Positions 32,509 to 39,995 of a stretch of 40,489 nucleotides of DNA are shown here, piece by piece. Below the pieces are notes generated by a model. It saw only the letters and a program-made list of their open reading frames with translations. It did not search any database and was not told where the DNA came from. The DNA is taken from assembly GCA_017553545.1 (NCBI GenBank), contig JAFZKT010000049.1, positions 1-40,489 of the forward strand. Direction: 5' to 3'. This DNA comes from Bacteroidales bacterium (lineage in GTDB: Bacteria; Bacteroidota; Bacteroidia; Bacteroidales; UBA932). Position 1 is the first letter of the stretch. Each line of letters begins with the position of its first letter. The position numbers and the translations under genes were made by a program.

Positions 32509-33069
32509 ATGGAAAGCGTGGACCCCGGCATACTGGCGCTGTGGTATCTCCTGGCAGAGGATTCCCTGCTGGAAGAGGGGGGCGCGCTGTATGGCGTGAG
32601 CCTGGAAGAACAGGAGACGGCGGACCTGGTGGCATTCGTCCGCCGGGCGCAAGAAGAACTGAGGCGAAGGAAGACGCCGCCCGTGCTGCCCGGCCAGCCG
32701 GTGCGCATCACCCCGGCGCTGCGGATCTACATCGGCGAAAAGGAACTGAAACTGCGGCCGATGGCAAAAACCGTCCTCCTGCTGTTCCTCCGCCACCCGG
32801 AAGGCATTGCGCTCAAATCCATCGGGGATTACCGGGAAGAACTGGGAAACCTGTACCGCCGGGTGAGCCGTTTTCAGGAACCGGAAGTCATCGAGCGTTG
32901 CATCGGGCGGGTGGTGGATATTTTTGAAAACGACTTCTGCGTGAACATCTCGCGGGTGAACGCCGCCGTAGACGCATTGCTGGAAGACCCCATCCCCTAT
33001 CGCATTGGCGGGGCAGCCGGGCTTCCGAAGGCCATCCCCCTGGACCGGCGGATGGTAAAATGGGAATAA
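32509..33069 (+). CDS. Conserved hypothetical protein
   Basis: 186 aa from ATG 32509. No signal or membrane segment. The middle (about 72-125) contains the pattern LRPMAKTVLLLFLRHPEGIALKSIGDY and then ELGNLYRRVSRFQ, which I associate with uncharacterised Bacteroidota proteins; the helices could form a winged-helix DNA-binding domain. The C-terminus has FCVNISRVNAAVDALL. Upstream 27 bases of open frame lie inside the terminator and are not used. Followed after 13 bp by the alpha-galactosidase gene, so possibly co-transcribed. Function unknown. Confidence 0.7.
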   Translation: MESVDPGILALWYLLAEDSLLEEGGALYGVSLEEQETADLVAFVRRAQEELRRRKTPPVLPGQPVRITPALRIYIGEKELKLRPMAKTVLLLFLRHPEGIALKSIGDYREELGNLYRRVSRFQEPEVIERCIGRVVDIFENDFCVNISRVNAAVDALLEDPIPYRIGGAAGLPKAIPLDRRMVKWE

Positions 33070-33082
33070 GAAAAACAAGCAT

Positions 33083-35284
33083 ATGATGAAAAGAACACTG
33101 ACACTGATAACCGCGGTCCTGCTAACCCTGGTGCAGGCCAAAGCCCTTCCTGTACAGCAGCGGCAGATTATCTCCATCGAGACGGAAAACAGCTCCCTGG
33201 TCCTGCTGGTGCATGAAAACGGCCGGCTGGAAACCGTCCACTACGGAGCGCATCTGGACAGCCCGGAGCAATACCTGCAGCGAAGCGTCAAAACCGACGA
33301 TTATAACGGCCAGCGGGGAGACACTTATCCCGCCACCGGCGGCCGCTTTGTGGGCGAACCCGCCCTGCACGTTCGCTACGCAGACGGAAACCACAACACG
33401 GAACTGTACTACACCGGCCATCAGGTTTCACAGAAAGAGGGATGTACCAGCACCACCGTGCACCTCAAGGACTATGTGACAGCTTTGGAAGTGGATCTGG
33501 TCTATGATGCCTACCGCAAAGAAGACGTCATTCTCCAGCACACGGAAATCCGCAACGGCGGCAATCAGACGGTGGAGCTGCTCAATTACGCATCCTCTTC
33601 CTTATATATAGATGCCGACGAATACCTGCTCACCCACTTCCATGGCACCTGGGCGTCTGAAATGCAGCCGGAGAGCGAACTGCTGGGCCACGACCTGAAG
33701 GTGATCGAAAGCCGGCGCGGCGTGCAGGCCACCCAGGGAAACAACCCCTCGTTCCTGCTGAGCCTGAACACGAAGGAACTCTCGGAGACGGACGGCGAAG
33801 TCATCGCCGGCGCCCTTGCATGGAGCGGCAACTTCCGCATCAGTTTCGAGCGTGACGACTCCCATCGGATGAACATCCTCTCCGGCATCAGCCCGTTCGC
33901 AAGCGCCTATCCGCTGAAAGCGGGCGCCACCTTCCAGACACCGGAAATGATTTTCACCTGGGCCGATGAAGGCGCGGGCGAAGCTTCCCGCAACCTCCAC
34001 CGCTGGGCCCGCAGGTACGGCGTCTATGGCGGCGGACAAATCAATCCCACGCTGCTGAACAGCTGGGAAGGCGCCTACTTCAACTTCACCACGAAAACCC
34101 TGCTGGGGATGATGGACGATGCGGCCGGAATGGGTCTGGAGATGTTTGTATTGGACGACGGCTGGTTCGGGAACAAGTATCCCCGCAACGACGACAAAGC
34201 CGGTCTGGGAGACTGGGAAGTCAATAAAAAGAAACTCCCTGAAGGCATTGACTATCTGGCGAAATACGCCCACGGGAAAGGCCTCAAATTCGGCATCTGG
34301 ATTGAGCCGGAAATGGTAAATCCCGCTTCCAGCCTGGCCAAGAAGCATCCCGAATGGGTTGTCCAGAGCCCCGGACGGGAAATATATCAGGGCCGGAACC
34401 AGTGGGTGCTGGACCTGGCGAATCCCGCCGTACAGGACTTTGTCTTCGGCATCTTCGACAACACCATGAAACTGGCACCGAACATCGACTATATCAAGTG
34501 GGACTGCAACCGCGTGATCCAGAGTTTCGGGAGCTCTTATTTAGGAAGCGAGCAGGACCGCTTCTTCGTGGAGTACACGCAGGGGCTCTACAACGTAATG
34601 CGGCGGATTAGGGAGAAGTACCCGAATGTCATTGTCCAGTGCTGCTCATCGGGCGGCGGCCGCATCGATTACGGGGCCTTGCGCTACTGCAACGAGGTAT
34701 GGACCAGCGACAACACGGACGCCGTGTGCCGCGCGCTCATCCAGTACGCCACCAGCTTCATCTATCCCGCCTGCGTGATGGCGGCCCACGTATCGGCCGT
34801 TCCCAATCACCAGACCCGCGCCGTGACGCCGCTGAAGTTCCGCTTCGACATGGCCTGCGCCGGAAGGCTGGGCATGGAACTGCAGCCCAAGGATCTCTCC
34901 GCCGAAGAGCGGGCCCTTGCGGACCGCTGCATCGGCTCGTACAAGAAATACCGCGACCTGGTCTTCCAGGGGGATTTGTACCGCCTGGCTTCGCCTTCTG
35001 ACGGCAGTTATTACGCGCTGATGTATGTGTCGGAAGACCGTTCCCGCGCCGTTGTATTCACCTATGCCCTCGCCTACGAAGCCCGCACCGTGGGCGGAAA
35101 GACCTTCCGCCTGCAGGGATTGGATCCGTCAAAGGATTATAAGGTAAGCGAGCAGAACGTGGACCGCAGCTGCTGGTGGGGCGACGGACAGTCGTTTAAA
35201 GGCGATTTCCTGATGGGAGGGGGCTTCAACCCCGTACTGGGCAGCCGCTATTCGTCGGCCGTGTTCCTGCTGGAAGCTCAATAG
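33083..35284 (+). CDS. GH36 alpha-galactosidase
   Basis: 733 aa with a signal peptide ending near AKA-LP (about residue 21), so periplasmic. Hydrolyses terminal alpha-1,6-galactosides such as raffinose or galactomannan side chains. N-terminal beta-sandwich, then a TIM barrel: EMFVLDDGWFGNKYPRNDD, FGIWIEPEMVNPASSL, nucleophile Asp474 in YIKWDCNR, acid/base Asp543 in WTSDNTDA, and the CSSGGGRIDYG motif that binds substrate. C-terminal beta domain complete. No SusCD pair or regulator is adjacent, so it is not in an obvious polysaccharide utilisation locus. The ATG at 33083 is followed by a second ATG. Confidence 0.95.
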   Translation: MMKRTLTLITAVLLTLVQAKALPVQQRQIISIETENSSLVLLVHENGRLETVHYGAHLDSPEQYLQRSVKTDDYNGQRGDTYPATGGRFVGEPALHVRYADGNHNTELYYTGHQVSQKEGCTSTTVHLKDYVTALEVDLVYDAYRKEDVILQHTEIRNGGNQTVELLNYASSSLYIDADEYLLTHFHGTWASEMQPESELLGHDLKVIESRRGVQATQGNNPSFLLSLNTKELSETDGEVIAGALAWSGNFRISFERDDSHRMNILSGISPFASAYPLKAGATFQTPEMIFTWADEGAGEASRNLHRWARRYGVYGGGQINPTLLNSWEGAYFNFTTKTLLGMMDDAAGMGLEMFVLDDGWFGNKYPRNDDKAGLGDWEVNKKKLPEGIDYLAKYAHGKGLKFGIWIEPEMVNPASSLAKKHPEWVVQSPGREIYQGRNQWVLDLANPAVQDFVFGIFDNTMKLAPNIDYIKWDCNRVIQSFGSSYLGSEQDRFFVEYTQGLYNVMRRIREKYPNVIVQCCSSGGGRIDYGALRYCNEVWTSDNTDAVCRALIQYATSFIYPACVMAAHVSAVPNHQTRAVTPLKFRFDMACAGRLGMELQPKDLSAEERALADRCIGSYKKYRDLVFQGDLYRLASPSDGSYYALMYVSEDRSRAVVFTYALAYEARTVGGKTFRLQGLDPSKDYKVSEQNVDRSCWWGDGQSFKGDFLMGGGFNPVLGSRYSSAVFLLEAQ

Positions 35285-35727
35285 GCCTGGCGGGTAATAC
35301 TCAGCTCCTGAATTTTATAGGTTTCCCCGCCGATGGAAGTGGCATAGATGGTCACCTGGAAAACTTCCCCGCCGGCGCTGAGCAGGCCGATCAGGTATTT
35401 CTTATTGGCCTCCGAGGCCTTGTGCGTAACCGTGAAAGAGCGCGGGGTGTAGGATTCAAAGAAGGTGCGGAGGATCTCCTGGGCCTGACGGCGCGAGCAG
35501 TTGCGGGTGGAGGAGATGACCGTCACATCCAGCGTATTCGCAAACCAGCTGGAGAGCGAGGCGGCATCCCCCCTGACCAGATATTTGGTGATGGAGTTGA
35601 ATACGGAGAACTCGCCGTCGGGGCTTTGGCTGAAGGAATTGGAGACGGGAACCGGCGTCTGCGCCGCAGCGGAAAGGCCGAGAGCCATCAGGCCCACCGC
35701 AAGAAGGGTATGTAGCGGAGTTTTCAT
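35278..35727 (-). CDS. DUF4783 family secreted protein
   Basis: 149 aa from ATG 35727; upstream open frame contains the mistranslated short repeat and is rejected. A signal peptide ends AAA-QTP (about residue 22). The rest (with RGDAASLSSWFANTLDV, ILRTFFESYTPRSF and a final YKIQELSITRQ) suits an NTF2-like fold as in DUF4783, a Bacteroidota family of periplasmic proteins. Function unknown. It overlaps the GH36 gene by 7 bp tail to tail and is divergent from rlmH. Confidence 0.78.
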   Translation of the reverse strand: MKTPLHTLLAVGLMALGLSAAAQTPVPVSNSFSQSPDGEFSVFNSITKYLVRGDAASLSSWFANTLDVTVISSTRNCSRRQAQEILRTFFESYTPRSFTVTHKASEANKKYLIGLLSAGGEVFQVTIYATSIGGETYKIQELSITRQAY

Positions 35728-35742
35728 TCCGGCTTCTTTAAC

Positions 35743-35773
35743 TTGCAAATTCCGAGCCGAATCATTACTTTTG
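35743..35773 (+). promoter_or_regulatory. Promoter of rlmH and the histidine kinase
   Basis: TTG (35743-35745), 20 bases and TACTTTTG (35766-35773) fit the consensus. The transcription start would lie just before or within the short palindromic repeat that contains the rlmH ATG. Confidence 0.6.
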
Positions 35774-35778
35774 CGAAT

Positions 35779-35806
35779 AGATTCTTCGCTTCGTTCAGAA
35801 TGACAA
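35779..35806 (+). repeat. Short palindromic repeat, copy 2, containing the rlmH start codon
   Basis: ATTCTTCGCTTCGTTCAGAATGACAA differs from the 20106-20131 copy at three bases. Its ...AGAATGAC... end supplies the ATG (35800) of rlmH, so the repeat lies between the promoter and start and forms the whole 5' leader. Confidence 0.8.
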
Positions 35807-36273
35807 TTAATCTTCTGACTGTCGGGAAGACCGACGTGAAATGGGTAAAGGAAGGCCTGGACGTGTATGCGTCCCGGCTGAAGCACTACGTACCCTTTTC
35901 CGTGACGGAGATACCGGAGCTGAAAAAGGTGTCCGCGCTGAGTCACCGGCAAATCAAGGAGAAGGAAGGTGAACTGATCCTGAAACAGCTGGCCCCCCAG
36001 GACACGCTGGTTCTTCTGGACGAACATGGAACGGAATTCCGCTCCCTGGAATTCGCCGCCTGGCTGGAAAAACAGCTGGCCGGCAGCGGAAAGAACCTGG
36101 TATTCGTCATCGGCGGCGCTTACGGTTTTTCAGAAGAAGTCTACAAAAGGGCTGATGGAAAGCTTTCCCTTTCCAAAATGACCTATTCGCACCAGTTGGT
36201 CCGCACGGTGTTCGCCGAACAACTCTACCGCGCCTTCACCATCCTGAAAGGAGAGCCTTACCACCATGAATAG
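35800..36273 (+). CDS. rlmH: 23S rRNA (pseudouridine(1915)-N(3))-methyltransferase
   Basis: 157 aa from MTINLLTVGKTDVKWVKEGL (start 35800). SPOUT-class methyltransferase acting on assembled ribosomes at helix 69. Motifs: DTLVLLDEHGTEFRSLEFAAWL, NLVFVIGGAYGFSEEVYKRA (the knotted SAM site) and LSLSKMTYSHQLVRTVFAEQLYRAF, with the usual YHHE at the C-terminus. Length matches the family. The ATG lies inside a short palindromic repeat; an upstream in-frame ATG-less extension (from 35743) overlaps the promoter. It overlaps the kinase gene by 8 bp. Confidence 0.96.
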   Translation: MTINLLTVGKTDVKWVKEGLDVYASRLKHYVPFSVTEIPELKKVSALSHRQIKEKEGELILKQLAPQDTLVLLDEHGTEFRSLEFAAWLEKQLAGSGKNLVFVIGGAYGFSEEVYKRADGKLSLSKMTYSHQLVRTVFAEQLYRAFTILKGEPYHHE

Positions 36274-39200
36274 ACGCGAGCGCATAAGCCGATGGATATC
36301 GACGGCCCTGGCGGCCGCCGCAGCCATCGTACTGGCCATTTCCCTCCTCACCGGCAGCCGCCGGGCCAATCTGGAGGGCGCCGCGGAAGATCTGGGCCGG
36401 GATATCGAGAGGCGGGCCACGATGCTGGACAGCTATATCCAGGAAGCGCTGAAGAAGAAGCCGGAAAACTGGAAAGGACTCCGGAAACTCCCGGAAGATA
36501 TGGTGGTGTACCGCTTCCGGGCGGATACCCTCCAGGGCTGGGCCAACCAATTCCCCATCCACAGCGAGGATCTCCGGCCCCGGACGCTGATACAGCGGCT
36601 GGGAGATTCGCGCGACAACCTGACCTCTCCCCTGGCCAACGTCTCCGAACAATTCTCCTTCATGAACATGGGGCCCAAGTGGTTCCTGGTAAAAGCCGTT
36701 GAGGGAGAAGACTGCAAGGTAATCGCCGGCCTGGAAATCGTGAACGAACTGCAGGCGGGATCCATCAACGGGGCCAATCGGCATTTCCATCTGGACACCC
36801 GCTATACCATCCGCCCCATTTCCACCAGCGTAGGAGAGCCCGTCGTCATCGGGGGCGTTCCCCTGATGAAACTCACGGCGGAGACCATGAGCGAGCCCCA
36901 TCAACCCTTGTCGGCCCTCACCTGGCTGGCCGTAGCCCTGCTGTTGAGCGCTTCGCTGATGGTCCTCCGCACCCGGCCGAACCGCCTGTGGCTGATCATC
37001 GTGCTGACCGTTCAGCTGGCTTTGCTGGGATGGCTTTATTTCTACGGTCACAGACTCACGCAGGTTTCCCAATTCTTCTCTCCCCTGCTGTACGCCGACG
37101 GACAAATACTCTATTCGCTGGGCTCGCTGGTACTGCTGAACCTGGCCCTGACGCTGGTGGTAGTGGATTTCTATCTGGTCAGGAAGACCATTCTCAAGAG
37201 CTTTCTCCATCGGAAACGCTGGCTGCAGTGGGTGGCGTCCGTGCTGATTGCACTGACTTTCGCCGCCGTTTGCGTCCACATCCACTATACCTTCCGCAGC
37301 GTTCAGTACAACTCCAACATCACGCTGGAGCTTTATAAGGTGGTCCTCCTCTCGCAGGAAACCGCACTGGTCTATCTGAGTTTCCTGTCGCTGTCGCTCA
37401 CCCTGCCGCTTCTGCTGCAGATGCTCGCGCCGCTGGTAAAGAATCTCTTCGGCATCCGCTATGACGCCTTTTCCCTGCCCGGCCGCATCCTGTATGCCTT
37501 CGCCGTGGGCGCCTACTTCGTCACCGCATCGGCCACGATGGGCTTCCTGAAAGAACAGCAGCGTGTGGACGTGTGGTCCAACCGCCTGGCGATGGACCGG
37601 GACATCGGCCTGGAAATCCAGCTTCGCGCCGCGGAAGGGGCCATTGCCGACGACCCGATGATGGGAGCCCTGTCCGTGCTGGACGGAAGCGAAGACCTTC
37701 TGCGAAACCGTCTGGTGGGGAACTTCATGGGCCGTATCTCACAGGACTACGACATTGCCGTATTCCGCGCAGGGGGCAACAACATTTCCACCACCTATCT
37801 CCTCATGGAACGCGTCCGCGACGGGAAGGAGCTGGGCGAAGGCTCGCATTTCTTCTACAACTCCCTGGGCAGCGGCCGCGTCTCATACACAGGCATCTTC
37901 ACCTACTATGACCGCTTATACGGGGCGAACACCATCCTGATTTCGGTGGAATCCAAGCACAACCGCGAGGACCGCGGCTACCTGAGTCTGCTGGGTATTG
38001 CCGATCCAGGCCGCGTGAGTCTGCCACCCGTCTATTCCTGGGCCAAGTATGTGGACAGACGGCTGGTTCAATATAAGGGCGCCTACCCCTATCCCACCAT
38101 TCTTGAAGGGGCCTTGCAGCAGTCGGGACACGCCGAAGAAGACGGTTGGACCCATTTTGTGAACCAGGTGTCGGAGGAAGAGGTCGTCGTCCTCTCCCGT
38201 CCTGCCACGGAGCCGCTCTACCTGGTGGTGGAGGGCATCCTCTTTGCCATCGTGTCGTTCCTCGCCATGTCGGTCCTGGGCTGGAGAAGGAAGAGAACCG
38301 GAGGCCGGCGCTATTATCAGACCCGTATCGGCCTGGTGGTCTATATCTCCCTCATCCTCACCCTGGTGGCCATGGCCGTGTTCAGCGTCTGGTTTGTCTA
38401 CCGGCGCAACAACGCCGACATGGAAAGCATCATGACCGCGCGCATCAACACGCTGCAGTCCATGCTTCAGGAGCATCTCCGGATGGTCGAGGCACCGGAA
38501 GACCTCACCCAGGCCGATGTCCGCAGCGCGGTGGAGACGGTGGGCAACAACCTCAAGTGCGACATCTCGCTCTTCGACATTTCCGGCAAGCTGCTGATGA
38601 GCACCACTCCGGAAGTATATGACCGGATGATCCTGGGGCATCTGCTGGATGACAATGCCTATAACAGCATCATATACAGCCATAAACGCTTCTGCATTCA
38701 GCCCGAACGGGTGGGAAGGCGGCGTTATTACGCGCTCTGCGCCCCGCTGATGAACAGCGAGGGCCGGATGGTGGCCATCGCCTCGTCTCCGTTCTCGGAT
38801 TTCACCGCGGACCTGGAAACGGAAGCCGCCCTGCACGTAGCCATCATCATCGTCATTTTCCTCCTGCTCCTGCTGATTTCCCGCTTCGTCACCTTCGAGG
38901 TGGTGCGGCGGATGTTCCAGCCCCTCCAGGAACTGCGGCGGAAGATGACGGTTTCGGAAGTCTCCTCCCTGGAACCGCTCCAGTACACGCAGGACGATGA
39001 AATCACCCCGCTGGTGGAAGCCTACAACCGGATGGTTCAGTCGCTGGGTGAGAGCTCCCTGCGCCTGGCGCAGGCCGAGCGTGACAAGGCCTGGACGGAT
39101 ATGGCCCGCCGCGTGGCGCATGACCTGAAGAACCCGCTCACGCCCATCAAATTGCAGTTGCAGATGCTCATGCGGATGAAGGCCGCCGACAACCCCGCCT

Positions 39201-39754
39201 GGAAAGAGCGCTTCGACGAAGTGGCCGACACAATCCTCTACCATGTGGATCTGCTGGCAGATTCGGCCGACCAATTCTCCACCTTCGCCAAACTCTACGA
39301 CCAACAGAGCGAACGGCTGGACCTGGATGCCCTGGTGCAGCAGGAAGTGGCCCTGTTCGATGCCCGCGAGGATGTGCAGGTGGACTACTTCGGCCTGTCT
39401 GACGCATGGGTATCGGCCCCCCGCCCGCAACTGATGAGGGTGGTGGTTAACCTCCTGACCAACGCCATCCAGGCGATGGAAGGCCAGGAAGGCGAAAAAC
39501 GCCTGGTGGTCGCCGTCCGCAACGCCGTGGAAGACGGCTTCTATGACATTGTGGTGGAAGACAACGGACCGGGTGTGGCCGAAGACCAGCAGGAGCAGAT
39601 CTTCACCCCGGACTTCACTACCAAGAGCAGCGGCAGCGGCCTCGGCCTTGCCATCTGCCGCCGCATCGTGGAGCACTGCGGCGGGTCCATCTCCTACAGC
39701 CGTTCCTTCACCCTGGGCGGTGCCTGCTTCACGGTGAAGTATCCCAAAGCTTAG
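36266..39754 (+). CDS. Large membrane sensor histidine kinase, NtrY-like
   Basis: 1162 aa. An N-terminal membrane segment (about 17-38) and a periplasmic stretch to about 205 are followed by six membrane segments (about 211-425), a second large extracytoplasmic domain (about 430-650), two segments (about 651-711), a third sensor domain and a last segment (about 855-875). A HAMP linker (about 876-930) leads to the H-box MARRVAHDLKNPLTPIKLQ (His952), N-box LLTNAIQAMEGQEG, and G-boxes DNGPGVAEDQ, TKSSGSGLGLAICRRIVEH. The H-box context is that of NtrY-like kinases. No response regulator lies nearby, so it is an orphan. The ligand is unknown. A palindromic element starts 5 bases after the stop and may end the transcript. 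Confidence 0.9.
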   Translation: MNRRERISRWISTALAAAAAIVLAISLLTGSRRANLEGAAEDLGRDIERRATMLDSYIQEALKKKPENWKGLRKLPEDMVVYRFRADTLQGWANQFPIHSEDLRPRTLIQRLGDSRDNLTSPLANVSEQFSFMNMGPKWFLVKAVEGEDCKVIAGLEIVNELQAGSINGANRHFHLDTRYTIRPISTSVGEPVVIGGVPLMKLTAETMSEPHQPLSALTWLAVALLLSASLMVLRTRPNRLWLIIVLTVQLALLGWLYFYGHRLTQVSQFFSPLLYADGQILYSLGSLVLLNLALTLVVVDFYLVRKTILKSFLHRKRWLQWVASVLIALTFAAVCVHIHYTFRSVQYNSNITLELYKVVLLSQETALVYLSFLSLSLTLPLLLQMLAPLVKNLFGIRYDAFSLPGRILYAFAVGAYFVTASATMGFLKEQQRVDVWSNRLAMDRDIGLEIQLRAAEGAIADDPMMGALSVLDGSEDLLRNRLVGNFMGRISQDYDIAVFRAGGNNISTTYLLMERVRDGKELGEGSHFFYNSLGSGRVSYTGIFTYYDRLYGANTILISVESKHNREDRGYLSLLGIADPGRVSLPPVYSWAKYVDRRLVQYKGAYPYPTILEGALQQSGHAEEDGWTHFVNQVSEEEVVVLSRPATEPLYLVVEGILFAIVSFLAMSVLGWRRKRTGGRRYYQTRIGLVVYISLILTLVAMAVFSVWFVYRRNNADMESIMTARINTLQSMLQEHLRMVEAPEDLTQADVRSAVETVGNNLKCDISLFDISGKLLMSTTPEVYDRMILGHLLDDNAYNSIIYSHKRFCIQPERVGRRRYYALCAPLMNSEGRMVAIASSPFSDFTADLETEAALHVAIIIVIFLLLLLISRFVTFEVVRRMFQPLQELRRKMTVSEVSSLEPLQYTQDDEITPLVEAYNRMVQSLGESSLRLAQAERDKAWTDMARRVAHDLKNPLTPIKLQLQMLMRMKAADNPAWKERFDEVADTILYHVDLLADSADQFSTFAKLYDQQSERLDLDALVQQEVALFDAREDVQVDYFGLSDAWVSAPRPQLMRVVVNLLTNAIQAMEGQEGEKRLVVAVRNAVEDGFYDIVVEDNGPGVAEDQQEQIFTPDFTTKSSGSGLGLAICRRIVEHCGGSISYSRSFTLGGACFTVKYPKA

Positions 39755-39758
39755 GAGC

Positions 39759-39905
39759 GGGAGGAAGGATTCGTTCCGGGGGGCTTGTCCACCCCCGGAC
39801 GAGTATAGGGGGAGGGGCCCAGAACAGTGCCCGGAGGGCACGGTGCAATGGGAGGGGCCGAAGGAGCGAAGCGACTGAGTCCCCCCGGAACGAATCCTTC
39901 CTCCC
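39759..39905 (+). repeat. Palindromic element downstream of the histidine kinase (copy A, reference copy)
   Basis: The arms 39759-39783 and 39881-39905 are perfectly complementary over 25 bp. The core holds CCACCCCCGGACGAGTATA, GGGGGAGGGGCCC (39808-39820), a hairpin GTGCCC-GGA-GGGCAC (39827-39841) and AATGGGAGGGGCCGAAGG followed by AGCGAAGCGACTGAG. Total 147 nt. It begins right after the kinase stop and ends 15 bases before the -33 box of efp, so it could double as a terminator. G-runs could form a quadruplex. Confidence 0.93.
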
Positions 39906-39919
39906 CGACTGCAAGAAAA

Positions 39920-39951
39920 TTTGCAGAAAAAGGGATAAATCGTTAATTTTG
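39920..39951 (+). promoter_or_regulatory. Promoter of efp
   Basis: TTTG (39920-39923), 20 bases and TAATTTTG (39944-39951) match the consensus. The efp ATG lies 44 bases downstream. Confidence 0.75.
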
Positions 39952-39995
39952 TGGGCTTTTTTGATAGAAGATATATAACTAATAATACCAATTTT

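Noticed and set aside
35728-36027. N-terminal extension of the DUF4783 protein containing a SERSEES-type peptide
   Set aside because: The peptide is the reverse reading of the short palindromic repeat, and the true start at 35727 begins a clean signal peptide.
39755-39995. Palindromic element as an insertion sequence or MITE
   Set aside because: No transposase, no constant terminal inverted repeat shared among copies, and no clear target duplication.
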